Positions 55,105 through 64,000 are shown, numbered from the stretch's first letter. The stretch: DNA of 64,000 nucleotides from Cognatundibacterium rugosum (GCF_014284365.1 NZ_JACOGG010000002.1:62001-126000), one strand, 5' to 3'. The notes: generated by a model not told the origin, from the letters alone. Made by a program: numbers and translations.

Positions 55105-55415
55105 GGGGTCTCCGTGCTTTTTATATATGTATCGGCGAATGGTCTTCGCCCTGCTGCAGAATCACCTTGTGGGTGCATCATATCCTGTTCAGTCCGCGCG
55201 CACATTAACATGCTGTTTGCACCATCCCCATGTACAGGTACGCATAAAAAGATCGGTACAGTATGACTGACACTTTCGCAAAGTGTACTGGCCCGCTCAC
55301 AGGAATCGCTTGCTCAAATTTCAGGCATGTTGTTTTTTATCACTATGTGCATTTCCTGATTGAAATATGTAACAATTAGCAACCTGCGCTACTCTGCATA
55401 CAACAGGAGGATTCG
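55105..55415. other. Divergent intergenic region with a palindrome
   Basis: 311 bases between the oxidoreductase and the chemoreceptor genes. It holds a perfect dyad at 55270-55286 (listed separately) and A+T-rich sequence from 55310 on. No flagellar-type promoter could be confirmed. Confidence 0.6.
55270..55286. promoter_or_regulatory. Perfect palindromic operator candidate
   Basis: ACACTTT-CGC-AAAGTGT with 7-base arms, centred midway between divergent genes, 166 bases from the oxidoreductase start and 130 from the chemoreceptor start. The binding protein is unknown. Confidence 0.5.
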
Positions 55416-57731
55416 ATGTCCACGCTGTTAAGTCGCTTACTCGCACCCGCCGTTGCCCTCATGAGCCGTCTCAGCCTGCGGGTAAAGTTACTGGGCATGT
55501 TCGCCACTCTGATGATTCCCATCCTTGGCCTTAGCCTGTTTATTCTGAGTAAAATCAATGCAGAACTCAGTGTGGCAGAAAACGAACATATGGGTGTCAC
55601 CGTCAGCCACCATGTCATGGCGCTGGTGATACAAACGCAGAAACACCGTGGCCAGGTAAATTTGAAATTTGCCGCAGCACCCATCGACGACGCATTAAAC
55701 ACTACCCGCTCGCAACTCTCTGCCAGTCTGAAAACCATCAACCAGGATGTTAACCAGCACCCGGACTGGAATCTGGATAAAGACTGGGCGGCATTACACA
55801 CTGAGCTTGCTCAACTCGCGAATGGCCAGATCGCTGCCACTGCCGCAGACAGTATTCGCCAGCACAATGCTTTAGTCAGCCGCATTCTGGAATTTTCCAA
55901 TCTGCTCGCTGAGCAAAGCGGCTTGCTGCTCGATCCGGCCGCGAACACCTATTTTCTGATGGATGCGACGATATTAAAAATCCCAGTCTGGGCCGAGCAT
56001 CTGGCTCTGCTGCGTGGTTTAGGTGCGGGCTATATCCGTAGCGGCAAAATGGAATTCAATGAGAAAGCGGGAATCTACTCGCGTATCGACGCACTGCGCG
56101 CAGCCATGAAAGCACTCTCCAGTCTGGAAGGACCCTTGCAACGTTCTGGAGAAACCATACTGAGCTCCCGTAAAGACGCGTTTGAAGCGAGTGAGTCCTT
56201 TATTGCACTGGCGACCAAATCGCTGCTGGCAGATGAAGTAAGTGGCGATGCCACAGCCTACTTTGCACAAGGCACGAAGACCATAGAACAGGCATTGGCA
56301 TTACAGGAAAAGCTGGAAGACCGGCTGGCTAGCTTACTGAGCGAACGTGTCAGCGACTTGCAATTCAGTCGCAATACCATTGTGGTCACGACTGCGCTGA
56401 GTTTTATCGCTGCGCTGTACGCACTGATGGCATTTTATTCGGGTTTTATGGTGGCCTTACGTGCACTCAATATCTCCGCTCAGTCAGTTGCAGCAGGCGA
56501 CCTCACACGACGCATACATATTGACGGGAAAGATGAACTGGCGCTGACTGGTGGCAAGCTGGAGAGTATGAATGATCAGTTGTCGACACTGGTGGCCAAT
56601 GTACGCAGTAATTCCTGCATGGTATCGCAACTGGGTGAGGACCTGGCGGCCGGCATCAGTGAGCTGTCAGCACGCACGGAACAACAGGCCTCCAGCCTGG
56701 AACAGACGTCTGCCAGCGTGGAAGATTTGGCAGACACGGTTAGAAAAAATGCTGACAGTGCGACTGCGGTCGATCATTTGGCCTCAAAAGTGCAGGCTAT
56801 TGCGGAATCCAGCGGCACCACCATGCAGGAAGCGGTTGTGTCCATGCAAGGCATACAAAGCAGCGCCCTGAAAGTGCAGGATATCATCAGCATCATTGAT
56901 GACATTGCGTTTCAGACCAATATCCTGGCGCTCAACGCTGCAGTCGAGGCAGCCAGGGCCGGTGAACAGGGACGCGGATTTGCAGTGGTCGCCTCAGAAG
57001 TGCGTGGACTGGCACAACGCAGTGCTGATTCATCGCGCCAGATCCGGCAACTGATCGAGGAATCTGTCCATCAGGTAAAACATGGTGTAACACAAATCAA
57101 TCAGGTCAATCAGACCCTGACTGATATCGTAACCGGCATCCGTGAACTGGCCAGCAATATCAACCTGATTTCCAACGCCTCCGTGGAACAAAGTAACGGC
57201 TTGGCTCAGATTTCAGAGGCCTTACATCATTTGGATGAAATTACGCAAAGCAATGGCAAGATGGCGGATCATGCCAAATTCAATGCAACTGAACTGGAAG
57301 AACGTGCAGGCTTGCTGGCCAGGTCGGTATCCACCTTCAAATTGCGCCAGGGCACTGCCGATGAAGCATTGCATATGGTAAAGCTGGCCGTCGCCCTGTA
57401 TCGTGACAAATCCCAGGCAGCCTTGTCACTGATTACCGCCAACCAGCAAAAGCAGTTTGTGGATCGCGATATGTATGTATTTGCGTTTGACCGCCAGGGT
57501 CAATACCGCGCATTTGGTGGCAATCCGGAAAAACTGAAAGTCAATTTATTCCATGTTCCCGGCCTGAATGGTCAGGCATTAGTACAGAATGCGTTCGCAT
57601 TGCCCGGGAAAAGCGGCTGGGTTGACTACAGCATAGTCAATCCACTGTCTCAGAAAGTCGAAAACAAGAGCTCTTACATCGAACGGGTCAGCGAAGATCT
57701 GGTGATAGGCTGCGGTGTCTATAAACCCTGA
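55416..57731 (+). CDS. Methyl-accepting chemotaxis protein with extra C-terminal Cache-like domain
   Basis: 771-residue chemoreceptor. Membrane helices lie at about 25-47 and 320-343, enclosing a 270-residue helical periplasmic sensor. A HAMP domain (344-396) leads to the signalling domain with the conserved hairpin tip IIDDIAFQTNILALNAAVEAARAGEQGRGFAVVASEVRGLAQRS (about 493-536). Unusually, residues about 650-771 form a Cache-type sensor after the signalling domain (ALYRDKSQAALSLITANQQKQFVDRDMYVFAFDRQGQYRAFGGN ... GWVDYSIVNPLSQKVENKSSYIERV), which must be cytoplasmic. So two input domains feed one kinase-control unit. The ribosome site AGGAGG is ideal. Confidence 0.92.
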   Translation: MSTLLSRLLAPAVALMSRLSLRVKLLGMFATLMIPILGLSLFILSKINAELSVAENEHMGVTVSHHVMALVIQTQKHRGQVNLKFAAAPIDDALNTTRSQLSASLKTINQDVNQHPDWNLDKDWAALHTELAQLANGQIAATAADSIRQHNALVSRILEFSNLLAEQSGLLLDPAANTYFLMDATILKIPVWAEHLALLRGLGAGYIRSGKMEFNEKAGIYSRIDALRAAMKALSSLEGPLQRSGETILSSRKDAFEASESFIALATKSLLADEVSGDATAYFAQGTKTIEQALALQEKLEDRLASLLSERVSDLQFSRNTIVVTTALSFIAALYALMAFYSGFMVALRALNISAQSVAAGDLTRRIHIDGKDELALTGGKLESMNDQLSTLVANVRSNSCMVSQLGEDLAAGISELSARTEQQASSLEQTSASVEDLADTVRKNADSATAVDHLASKVQAIAESSGTTMQEAVVSMQGIQSSALKVQDIISIIDDIAFQTNILALNAAVEAARAGEQGRGFAVVASEVRGLAQRSADSSRQIRQLIEESVHQVKHGVTQINQVNQTLTDIVTGIRELASNINLISNASVEQSNGLAQISEALHHLDEITQSNGKMADHAKFNATELEERAGLLARSVSTFKLRQGTADEALHMVKLAVALYRDKSQAALSLITANQQKQFVDRDMYVFAFDRQGQYRAFGGNPEKLKVNLFHVPGLNGQALVQNAFALPGKSGWVDYSIVNPLSQKVENKSSYIERVSEDLVIGCGVYKP

Positions 57732-57740
57732 ACACCAATG

Positions 57741-57776
57741 AAAAAAAACGGCTACTGAATACAGTAGCCGTTTTTT
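57741..57776. terminator. Bidirectional terminator between chemoreceptor and outer-membrane protein genes
   Basis: CGGCTACTG-AATA-CAGTAGCCG (57749-57770), with an A-run before and T-run after. It serves convergent genes. Confidence 0.92.
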
Positions 57777-57804
57777 GACAAAACCCAGACTGAAAAACTG
57801 ACTC

Positions 57805-58299
57805 TTAGAACGAGTAAGTTACGCCAGCGCTGAAGTTTTTAGTGTCGCTAGCTGGTTTTTGGAATTCCAGACGTGCACCGATGTTTGCTGTGAACTGGTA
57901 CTGAACGCCAACGCCATACAGGACGCCGGAATCAGTTCCAGAGCCGCTACGGCCAGCGAAAGACGCACTGGCTTTCAATTGGTTGTAACCCAGGCGACCA
58001 AATACCTGGAATTCTTTACTGATAGGAGCGATACCCAGAACGGATACGGCAGTCTGTGTTCCGTCTACGGAAACAGGACCTACATCTGTTTTGAACAATT
58101 GACGGTAAGCGACTTCAGCCGCAAAATTTTCGCTGAATTTGTAACCAGCGAATGCACCGTAGCTCGTTTTGTTATCTGTCAAACCGTCAACTTTAGTGGA
58201 GCCAATATCAGCACCAACATAGATTGGATTTGCTGTCTGAGCCTGAGCAGAGATAGACAGAACTGCGATAGCAGCTGCAATACTCAATTTTTTCAACAT
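57805..58299 (-). CDS. Small outer-membrane beta-barrel protein
   Basis: 164-residue outer-membrane protein of the eight-stranded OmpA/OmpX-like barrel type. A signal peptide (LSIAAAIAVLSISAQAQ) is followed by alternating strands: IYVGADIGSTKV, SYGAFAGYKFSENFAAEVAYRQL, QVFGRLGYNQLKAS, GVLYGVGVQYQFTANIGARLEF, and a terminal AGVTYSF with the C-terminal Phe needed for BAM recognition. Role unknown; adhesion or stability are typical. AGGA precedes the start. Confidence 0.88.
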   Translation of the reverse strand: MLKKLSIAAAIAVLSISAQAQTANPIYVGADIGSTKVDGLTDNKTSYGAFAGYKFSENFAAEVAYRQLFKTDVGPVSVDGTQTAVSVLGIAPISKEFQVFGRLGYNQLKASASFAGRSGSGTDSGVLYGVGVQYQFTANIGARLEFQKPASDTKNFSAGVTYSF

Positions 58300-58500
58300 T
58301 TTTTATCCTAATAATTATTAATAATACAATCATTTAAAAATGACAGGCGCTGATTCTACAGCCAAAGTATGCATAAAGTCACAATTTTCAACAATTTTAC
58401 GTTGTTTTATTTGCACATCCACTTCTCTTGCCGCATCGTCCTCCCCAGTCTGTCAGACTGAAATGCTTTAGCGCTTACCGTTGAGCGCAGTTTCACGCGA

Positions 58501-58506
58501 TATAAT
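58501..58506 (+). promoter_or_regulatory. Consensus -10 box immediately before dapF
   Basis: TATAAT ends six bases before the dapF ATG (58513). TTGAGC at 58481 could be a -35 but the 14-base spacing is short. If used, the transcript would begin at or next to the start codon, i.e. leaderless. Confidence 0.5.
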
Positions 58507-58512
58507 GGACGC

Positions 58513-59364
58513 ATGAAACTCAAATTCACGAAAATGCATGGTGCAGGCAACGACTTTGTCGTCATCGATGCCATCAACCAAAACATCCAGCTGAGCACAG
58601 AGCTATGCCGGCATATCGGCGATCGTCGCTTTGGCATTGGTGCGGACCAAATTCTGGTGGTCGAAGCCAGCGTAACACCAGATGTCGATTTTCGCTATCG
58701 CATATTTAATGCCGACGGTGGCGAAGTTGAGCAATGCGGCAATGGTTCGCGCGCTTTTGTGCGCTACGTCACAGACAAAAAACTGACAGACAAATCCTGC
58801 ATACGTGTAGAAACCATGTCCGGTATCATCGAGCCACGTCTGGAAGCCGACGGCAGCATTACCGTGGATATGGGGGCGCCTGTACTGGAAGCAGCCAGGG
58901 TCCCGGCTGACGTCAATGGCTTAGTGGCTACACCACAGGGTGACGATCTGTTATGGCCGCTGCAGATAGGCAGCAAAACCACGCTGTTTTCTCTGGTGTC
59001 GATGGGCAATCCACATGCAGTGCAGGTGGTAGACGATATCGACAGCGCACCAGTGAGTCAGGATGGACCGTTAATTGAAAACCATAGGTGTTTTCCAAAA
59101 CGTATCAATGCTGGCTTCATGCAAATCATAAACCGCCATCATATCCGTCTGCGCGTATTTGAACGGGGTGCAGGTGAAACCTTGGCCTGTGGCACCGGTG
59201 CCTGTGCAGCAGTCGTCGCTGGCATTCGCCGCGGTTTGCTGGATAGTCCGGTTCGCGTCTCAGCACGTGGTGGCGAACTGTCTATCGCCTGGGACGGACC
59301 TGGACAGGCGGTCATGCTCAGCGGTCCTGCTGTGACCGTATTTGAAGGTGAAATTAATCTGTAA
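58513..59364 (+). CDS. dapF: Diaminopimelate epimerase
   Basis: 283-residue cofactor-free racemase that converts LL- to meso-diaminopimelate for lysine and peptidoglycan. Both catalytic cysteines are present: Cys75 in [11 protein letters not shown] and Cys226 in [11 protein letters not shown]. The start [16 protein letters not shown] is the family signature. Length is normal. It heads the dapF-DUF484-xerC block, a gene order shared with many gamma- and betaproteobacteria. Confidence 0.97.
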   Translation: MKLKFTKMHGAGNDFVVIDAINQNIQLSTELCRHIGDRRFGIGADQILVVEASVTPDVDFRYRIFNADGGEVEQCGNGSRAFVRYVTDKKLTDKSCIRVETMSGIIEPRLEADGSITVDMGAPVLEAARVPADVNGLVATPQGDDLLWPLQIGSKTTLFSLVSMGNPHAVQVVDDIDSAPVSQDGPLIENHRCFPKRINAGFMQIINRHHIRLRVFERGAGETLACGTGACAAVVAGIRRGLLDSPVRVSARGGELSIAWDGPGQAVMLSGPAVTVFEGEINL

Positions 59365-59410
59365 GATGGCAGCGTTTTGCCTGTCGCAACTCTGTAACCA
59401 GCTATAGCCC

Positions 59411-60070
59411 ATGAATCCAACTGATATCGCAACCTATCTTATCCAGCACCCACAATTTTTTGAAGAACATGCTGAATTACTGAGTGCCATCAAACTGACC
59501 AGCCCGGTGATGGGTCGTGCCATCTCGCTACAGGAAAGGCAGATGGAAGTGGTACGTGAAAAATACCGTACACTGGAATTGAAATTGTCTGACCTGATGC
59601 GTAATGCTGAAGAAAATCACGATATCACCAGGAAATTCCAACGCTGGACGCGGGAATTGCTGATGGCGCGTAATGACGTTGATCTGCCACATATACTCAC
59701 CCGTGGTCTGCAGGATATCTTTGACTTGCCACATGCGACTTTACGTTTGTGGAATGTGGCGCCTGAATTTGCGCATACCTGGTTTGCGGAACCCGTCAAC
59801 GACGATGCGCGCCTGTTCGCCAAAGGGCTGCAAGCACCATTCTGCGGCGCGAATCAGGAATTTGAAGCCGCCAACTGGATAGAAAGCGATGCCGCGGTTC
59901 AATCCGTTGCTATGCTGCCGCTGCGCGTACAAGCCGGCGCTGCAGTGTTTGGACTGCTGGTATTGGGCTCACCCGATCCTGCACGCTACACTAAAGACAT
60001 GGCAACTGATTTTCTGATACAGATTGCGGATACCGCGAGCGCAGCGCTGACTTGCCTGATCCAGCAATAA
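59411..60070 (+). CDS. DUF484 family protein
   Basis: 219-residue protein of the DUF484 family, a GAF-like fold of unknown function. The N-terminus DIATYLIQHPQFFEEHAELLSAIKLTSPVMGRAISLQERQMEVVREKYRTLELKLSDLMRNAEEN is the conserved helical and coiled region; the rest (about 85-219) is the GAF-like domain ending FLIQIADTASAALTCLIQQ. It sits between dapF and xerC, as in enterobacteria. Role unknown. Confidence 0.93.
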   Translation: MNPTDIATYLIQHPQFFEEHAELLSAIKLTSPVMGRAISLQERQMEVVREKYRTLELKLSDLMRNAEENHDITRKFQRWTRELLMARNDVDLPHILTRGLQDIFDLPHATLRLWNVAPEFAHTWFAEPVNDDARLFAKGLQAPFCGANQEFEAANWIESDAAVQSVAMLPLRVQAGAAVFGLLVLGSPDPARYTKDMATDFLIQIADTASAALTCLIQQ

Positions 60071-60076
60071 TCTGTC

Positions 60077-61003
60077 ATGAGCGAGTCTGAATCTGCCACA
60101 GATATCGCCGCCTATCTGCATATCCTGCATAGTCAGCGCCGCTTATCCGCACACACACTGGATAGCTATGCACTGGATCTGCGGGAATTAGTCGCACTGG
60201 CCCAGCCCCATCCTGCCGCTACATTAACCACCACGCAGTTACGCCGTCTGACGGCGCAACTGCATGGCAGCGGTCTGAATCCGCGTAGCATTGCACGCAA
60301 GCTGTCGAGTTGGCGCGGTTATTTTCAATGGCTGTGTGAGCAGCAGAAAATAGCGATCAATCCGTTGCAGGGTCTGCGTGCGCCGAAAAAAAGCGCCCCG
60401 TTACCTGAGGCGCTGGGACCAGATGACGCATCGCGCCTGGTATCGCAGCAAAGCAGTGATACGCCCACCGCATATGCCAATCGTGCCATGTTTGAATTGC
60501 TGTACTCCAGCGGTTTGCGGGTATCGGAACTGGTTAGCCTGGATATAGAAGCGGTGCACACAGGAAGTTATCAATCCACCGCCTACGTCGATCTGGAGCA
60601 GGCAGAAGTACATGTGACCGGCAAGGGAAATAAACAGCGCATCGTCCCCGTGGGCAGCCATGCCCTGAAGGCGCTTCGCGCCTGGATAGCCGTGCGCGGA
60701 GCATTGTTGAAAGCCGACCCACATCCCTTGTTCCTGACTGAGCGGGGCACCCGCATGTCAGCCCGGCTGGTACAGCTAAGAATCAAGGCCCACGCGCAAA
60801 TGCTGGACATTCCCGCCAATGTGCACCCGCATATGCTCAGGCATTCATTTGCATCACACGTATTGCAATCCTCAGGCGATATCCGTGCCGTGCAGGAAAT
60901 GCTGGGGCACAGCTCACTGGCAGCGACGCAGGTGTATACCGCACTGGATTTTCAGCATTTGGCTAAGGTCTACGACCAGGCACATCCACGCGCCAAGAAA
61001 TAG
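60077..61003 (+). CDS. xerC: Site-specific tyrosine recombinase XerC
   Basis: 308-residue recombinase that, with XerD, resolves chromosome dimers at dif near the division site. The catalytic set is visible: Arg148 (YSSGLRVSEL), Lys173 (TGKGNKQR), His252 and Arg255 (HPHMLRHSFASHVL), His278 (LGHSSL) and nucleophile Tyr287 (ATQVYTALDF). The N-terminal SAM-like core-binding domain covers about 7-95. Position next to dapF and DUF484 favours XerC over XerD or an integrase. Six bases separate it from DUF484, so an operon. Confidence 0.95.
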   Translation: MSESESATDIAAYLHILHSQRRLSAHTLDSYALDLRELVALAQPHPAATLTTTQLRRLTAQLHGSGLNPRSIARKLSSWRGYFQWLCEQQKIAINPLQGLRAPKKSAPLPEALGPDDASRLVSQQSSDTPTAYANRAMFELLYSSGLRVSELVSLDIEAVHTGSYQSTAYVDLEQAEVHVTGKGNKQRIVPVGSHALKALRAWIAVRGALLKADPHPLFLTERGTRMSARLVQLRIKAHAQMLDIPANVHPHMLRHSFASHVLQSSGDIRAVQEMLGHSSLAATQVYTALDFQHLAKVYDQAHPRAKK

Positions 61004-61054
61004 CATTCGCCAATACTCACGTCACCTCCTTGTAACAAAGTGTCGTTATATTCG

Positions 61055-61071
61055 TGCCTTTTAATAAGGCA
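61055..61071 (+). promoter_or_regulatory. Hairpin that covers the ribosome site of the first phosphatase gene
   Basis: TGCCTT-TTAAT-AAGGCA. The right arm overlaps the Shine-Dalgarno region (AAGGCAGGA) just before ATG 61078, so folding would lower translation. Confidence 0.4.
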
Positions 61072-61077
61072 GGATAA

Positions 61078-62529
61078 ATGACTATGAAACGTTCTCAGTT
61101 AAGCATTGCTGCAATAAGTACTGCGGTTACCGTGTTATTCGCCGGATGTAGTAACACATCAAATACTGCCCCTGATCCGGTTCCACCAAAGAATGTAATT
61201 TTCTTTTTAGGTGATGGCATGGGCATGACCACGCTGACTGCTGCGCGTATATACGGTGCGGGTGAGGATGGTGAATTAACGATTGATACTCTGCCTGAAA
61301 CCGCGTTTGTGAAGACTTTTTCTAATGACGCACAGGTTACTGACAGTGCTCCATCCATGTCTGCCTACATGACAGGCGTCAAAATGAATAACGAAGTTAT
61401 TTCTATGAGTAGCGATACTCAGGCAATTGATCCTGGCCTCGACGCAAACAACGGTAAATATGCAAATAATTGTGGGCAGAATAATGGAAAACCGGCTCCG
61501 ACCCTAATCGAAGCCGCTAAAGCACAAGGCCTGTCTACAGGCGTGGTAACCACAACCCGCGTAACACATGCAACACCAGCTGCAACCTATTCCCACATTT
61601 GCCATCGCGATCTGGAAAATGACATTGCAGCGGCAGCAGTACCTGGTGGTACAGGTTTTAATGCAGCGTTGGGAGCAACTGGATTAGACGTGTTGATGGG
61701 TGGAGGCAGGCAATTTTTCACGCTGCCAAAAGATGGTGGTAAACGAGCAGACAATCGTGATCTGATCGCCGAAATGAAAGCAAAAAATTACACGTACGTC
61801 AGTAACAGCAGTGAGTTTAATGCGGTCGACGGAACCAAAACAGATAAGCTTTTTGGCTTATTCACATCCAGTCACATGAGCTACGATCTGGATCGGGATC
61901 CGGCAAAAGAGCCTAGTCTTGCTGAAATGACTAGCAAGGCAATGGATGTACTTTCAAAAAATCCAAGGGGCTATTTCCTCATGGTCGAAGGTGGCCGTAT
62001 TGATCATGCCTTACATGAAACTACGGCAAAAAAAGCACTGCATGACACGCTGGCATTCGACAACGCCATCAAAACAGCAATTGCCAAAGCGAGACTGACA
62101 GACCCTGATCTGAAAAATACACTGATCGTTGTCACAGCAGATCACGACCATACACTGGTACTGAACGGTTACGCAAAGCGCACGGGTAAAACTTCTCCAA
62201 GCAATGCGGGCGTACTGGGCGTCGTTAAGAATTATGTGACTGGTGCTGTAGAAACGGATCTGGACGGTGCACCGTATTCCATCATCGGATTTGGTAATGG
62301 TGAAAACCGCACACAGGCAAACCGCAAGAGTATGTCAAGTCTGGACGATAGTACGACCAGTGCTAACACCTACCATCAGGAAGCCGTCGTACGCGTCAGC
62401 GTTGGCAATGAGACACACGGCGGCACAGATGTATTTCTTGGCGCGATAGGAAAAGGTGCAGAAAATTTCCAGGGAACGATAGATAACACCAAAGTATTTA
62501 CCTTGGTCAAAACTGCTGCCGGCCTGTAA
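61078..62529 (+). CDS. Alkaline phosphatase, lipoprotein form
   Basis: 483-residue alkaline-phosphatase-superfamily enzyme. A signal peptide ends in the lipobox LFAGC (Cys24), so it is probably anchored in a membrane. Metal and catalytic residues: Asp46 in FFLGDGMG, nucleophile Ser90 in VTDSAPSMSAYMTGVK, EGGRIDHALHE, VTADHDHTLV and HGGTDV. It releases phosphate from monoesters in the periplasm. It is paralogous to the following gene. The DNA is visibly more A+T-rich than the window average. A second ATG at 61084 is an alternative start. No clear Pho box could be confirmed. Confidence 0.92.
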   Translation: MTMKRSQLSIAAISTAVTVLFAGCSNTSNTAPDPVPPKNVIFFLGDGMGMTTLTAARIYGAGEDGELTIDTLPETAFVKTFSNDAQVTDSAPSMSAYMTGVKMNNEVISMSSDTQAIDPGLDANNGKYANNCGQNNGKPAPTLIEAAKAQGLSTGVVTTTRVTHATPAATYSHICHRDLENDIAAAAVPGGTGFNAALGATGLDVLMGGGRQFFTLPKDGGKRADNRDLIAEMKAKNYTYVSNSSEFNAVDGTKTDKLFGLFTSSHMSYDLDRDPAKEPSLAEMTSKAMDVLSKNPRGYFLMVEGGRIDHALHETTAKKALHDTLAFDNAIKTAIAKARLTDPDLKNTLIVVTADHDHTLVLNGYAKRTGKTSPSNAGVLGVVKNYVTGAVETDLDGAPYSIIGFGNGENRTQANRKSMSSLDDSTTSANTYHQEAVVRVSVGNETHGGTDVFLGAIGKGAENFQGTIDNTKVFTLVKTAAGL

Positions 62530-62562
62530 TTCAATTCAGATTAAGACAAACGGACATTCAAT

Positions 62563-63969
62563 ATGAAATCAAGAATTCTAACCGCAGCGATTGCGCTTAC
62601 CTTCGCGAATTTTGCTCAGGCTGCCGGCGAAGCTAAAAATATTATCTTCTTCTTAGGCGATGGCATGGGACCATCCACCATCACAGCCTCCCGTATTTAT
62701 AAATATGGGGAAGACGGTAGTTTAAATATGGATAAATTCGAACGTACTGCTCGTATCAAAACATATTCTAACGATGCGCAAACTACCGATAGTGCACCGT
62801 CCATGGCCGCCTATATGACCGGCGTCAAAATGAACAACGAAGTAATTTCCATGAGTCCCGACACGGTTGCTACCCCACCGGGAAAAGACGTGAATGGCAA
62901 CTCTGGTGGTGTCAATAAATGTGCTTCAAATAATGGCACATCTGCACCAACGATCCTCGAAGTTGCAAAATCGAAAGGCAAAGCAGTAGGTTCTATCACT
63001 ACAACCGAACTGACACATGCAACACCCGCCGCTACTTTTTCGCACATCTGTAACCGCAATGCTCAATATGCGATCGCAGCCCAATTAGTCCCTGGCGGCG
63101 CAGGCTATAACACTGCACTGAATGATGGTGTGGATGTCTTGATGGGCGGTGGACGTAACCATTTTCTTCCTTACGATACCAGCATCAGCACAGGGAAAGC
63201 AGGTCGTGCTGACGGACGTAACTTGTTAAATGAACTTGCGGCACAAGGATATACGGTCGCAGCAACACGCACCGATATGCTGGCTGCGCCAACGAATAAA
63301 AAATTCATAGGCATTTACAGCAGCGTGAGCCACCTTGAATACGAGCTGGACAGAACGGCGACGCCACCCTCGGGCGAAGGGGCAAACCAACCCAGTCTTG
63401 CAGAAATGACGACTAAAGCTATCGATATTTTGTCGCAGAACAGTAATGGCTATTTTTTGATGGTAGAAGGTGGACGCATTGACCATGCACTACATGCAAC
63501 CAATGCAAAACGCGCACTGGTTGATACGATCGCCTTCGACGATGCAATCAAAGCTGCTTTAGAAAAAGTCAAATTAACAGATCCTACGCTCAGCAACACC
63601 TTAATCGTCGTCACTGCAGATCACGACCATACACTGGCATTCAATGGATACGGTAAACGCGGCAATCCTATTCTGGATATCAATCGTGATTACAAAACTG
63701 GACAAGCGTCTAAAGATGCAGATGGCAACACCTATACCACCCTTGTTTTTGGCAACGGCCCTAATCGCCCCGATTTGCGGGTCAATCTGGATAGCACGAC
63801 GGTTTTGACGAATAATTATTTGCAAGAAACTGGCGTACGTTTAGCAAGTGAAACGCACGGCGGTGGTGACGTCAAGTTATTTGCCACAGGTGCAGGTGCC
63901 AAAAGTTTTAAAGGCACTATTGACAACACTAAAGTCTTTAGCCTGTTAAAAGCTGCTTTTGGATTTTGA
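62563..63969 (+). CDS. Alkaline phosphatase, soluble periplasmic form
   Basis: 468-residue paralogue of the upstream enzyme with an ordinary signal peptide (ALTFANFAQAAGEAK, cleavage near residue 20) and no lipobox. Catalytic features match: Asp33 in FFLGDGMG, nucleophile Ser77 in TTDSAPSMAAYMTGVK, VEGGRIDHALHA, VTADHDHTLAFNGYGKR, ETHGGGDV. Two cysteines in KCASNNG and HICNRN, shared with the neighbour, may form a disulfide. It follows the first gene by 33 bases, so they are probably co-transcribed; the pair gives one anchored and one free phosphatase. Confidence 0.94.
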   Translation: MKSRILTAAIALTFANFAQAAGEAKNIIFFLGDGMGPSTITASRIYKYGEDGSLNMDKFERTARIKTYSNDAQTTDSAPSMAAYMTGVKMNNEVISMSPDTVATPPGKDVNGNSGGVNKCASNNGTSAPTILEVAKSKGKAVGSITTTELTHATPAATFSHICNRNAQYAIAAQLVPGGAGYNTALNDGVDVLMGGGRNHFLPYDTSISTGKAGRADGRNLLNELAAQGYTVAATRTDMLAAPTNKKFIGIYSSVSHLEYELDRTATPPSGEGANQPSLAEMTTKAIDILSQNSNGYFLMVEGGRIDHALHATNAKRALVDTIAFDDAIKAALEKVKLTDPTLSNTLIVVTADHDHTLAFNGYGKRGNPILDINRDYKTGQASKDADGNTYTTLVFGNGPNRPDLRVNLDSTTVLTNNYLQETGVRLASETHGGGDVKLFATGAGAKSFKGTIDNTKVFSLLKAAFGF

Positions 63970-64000
63970 CGATAGTTAGTATCGCCGTAAAGCAATATGT

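Noticed and set aside
61021-61050. Pho-box-like TTGTAAC and TGTCGTT near the phosphatase genes
   Set aside because: The two half-sites match the consensus poorly and are spaced 11 bases apart out of register; not strong enough to call.

Overview
The window looks like chromosomal DNA from a betaproteobacterium of the order Burkholderiales, most likely Oxalobacteraceae (an Undibacterium- or Herminiimonas-like organism). This rests on the gene families: a fused single-chain indolepyruvate ferredoxin oxidoreductase, a PhaM-type PHA granule protein, DUF3108 pairs, DUF484 next to xerC, and a kinase/universal-stress fusion. Base composition is moderate, roughly half G+C by eye. The genus is an inference. 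I see no rRNA, tRNA, CRISPR array or prophage.

Layout. 84-6014: seven tightly packed genes (flavin oxidoreductase, DUF1365, cyclopropane-fatty-acid-synthase-like methyltransferase, chalcone-isomerase-like protein, DUF3833 lipoprotein, SDR, NTF2-like), the lipid-modification cluster known from light or singlet-oxygen regulons. 6203-11294: an MHS-family transporter, fadH, a PadR regulator with a clear operator, and a periplasmic binding protein. 11506-16043: an ECF sigma factor, a transmembrane Ser/Thr kinase with a helical-repeat tail, and a lipoprotein. 16151-19214: PhaM and two DUF3108 proteins.

19438-27671 is the most interesting region. It is a compact operon encoding its own phosphopantetheinyl transferase, a small carrier protein, an acyl-CoA-dehydrogenase-like flavoprotein, a seryl-tRNA-synthetase-like amino acid:carrier-protein ligase, a DUF1839 protein, a GH2 beta-mannosidase-like enzyme and a fused double alpha/beta hydrolase. 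A polysaccharide flippase converges on it and overlaps its 3' end. It reads as a non-ribosomal route that loads an amino acid on a carrier protein, modifies it and moves it to an unknown, possibly glycan, acceptor.

29027-38802: queC, a phosphoesterase plus kinase/USP fusion, phnM and DUF1045 (phosphonate-related) around a binding protein, a frameshifted hydrolase, a DUF2726 protein, a CoA-transferase, and an HTH/DUF2975 pair that runs to 39381. 39557-47918: a TonB-dependent receptor, a hydrolase, GyrI/AraC genes, small proteins, an acetyl-CoA hydrolase/transferase and a GST. 47970-49387: an IS4-family element with exact 18-bp ends and a 12-bp target duplication, inserted into a terminator; its transposase carries an amber codon. 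49406-61003: DUF423, a peptide transporter, indolepyruvate oxidoreductase, a chemoreceptor with an extra C-terminal sensor, an outer-membrane barrel, and the dapF-DUF484-xerC housekeeping block. 61078-63969: two tandem, more A+T-rich alkaline phosphatases.
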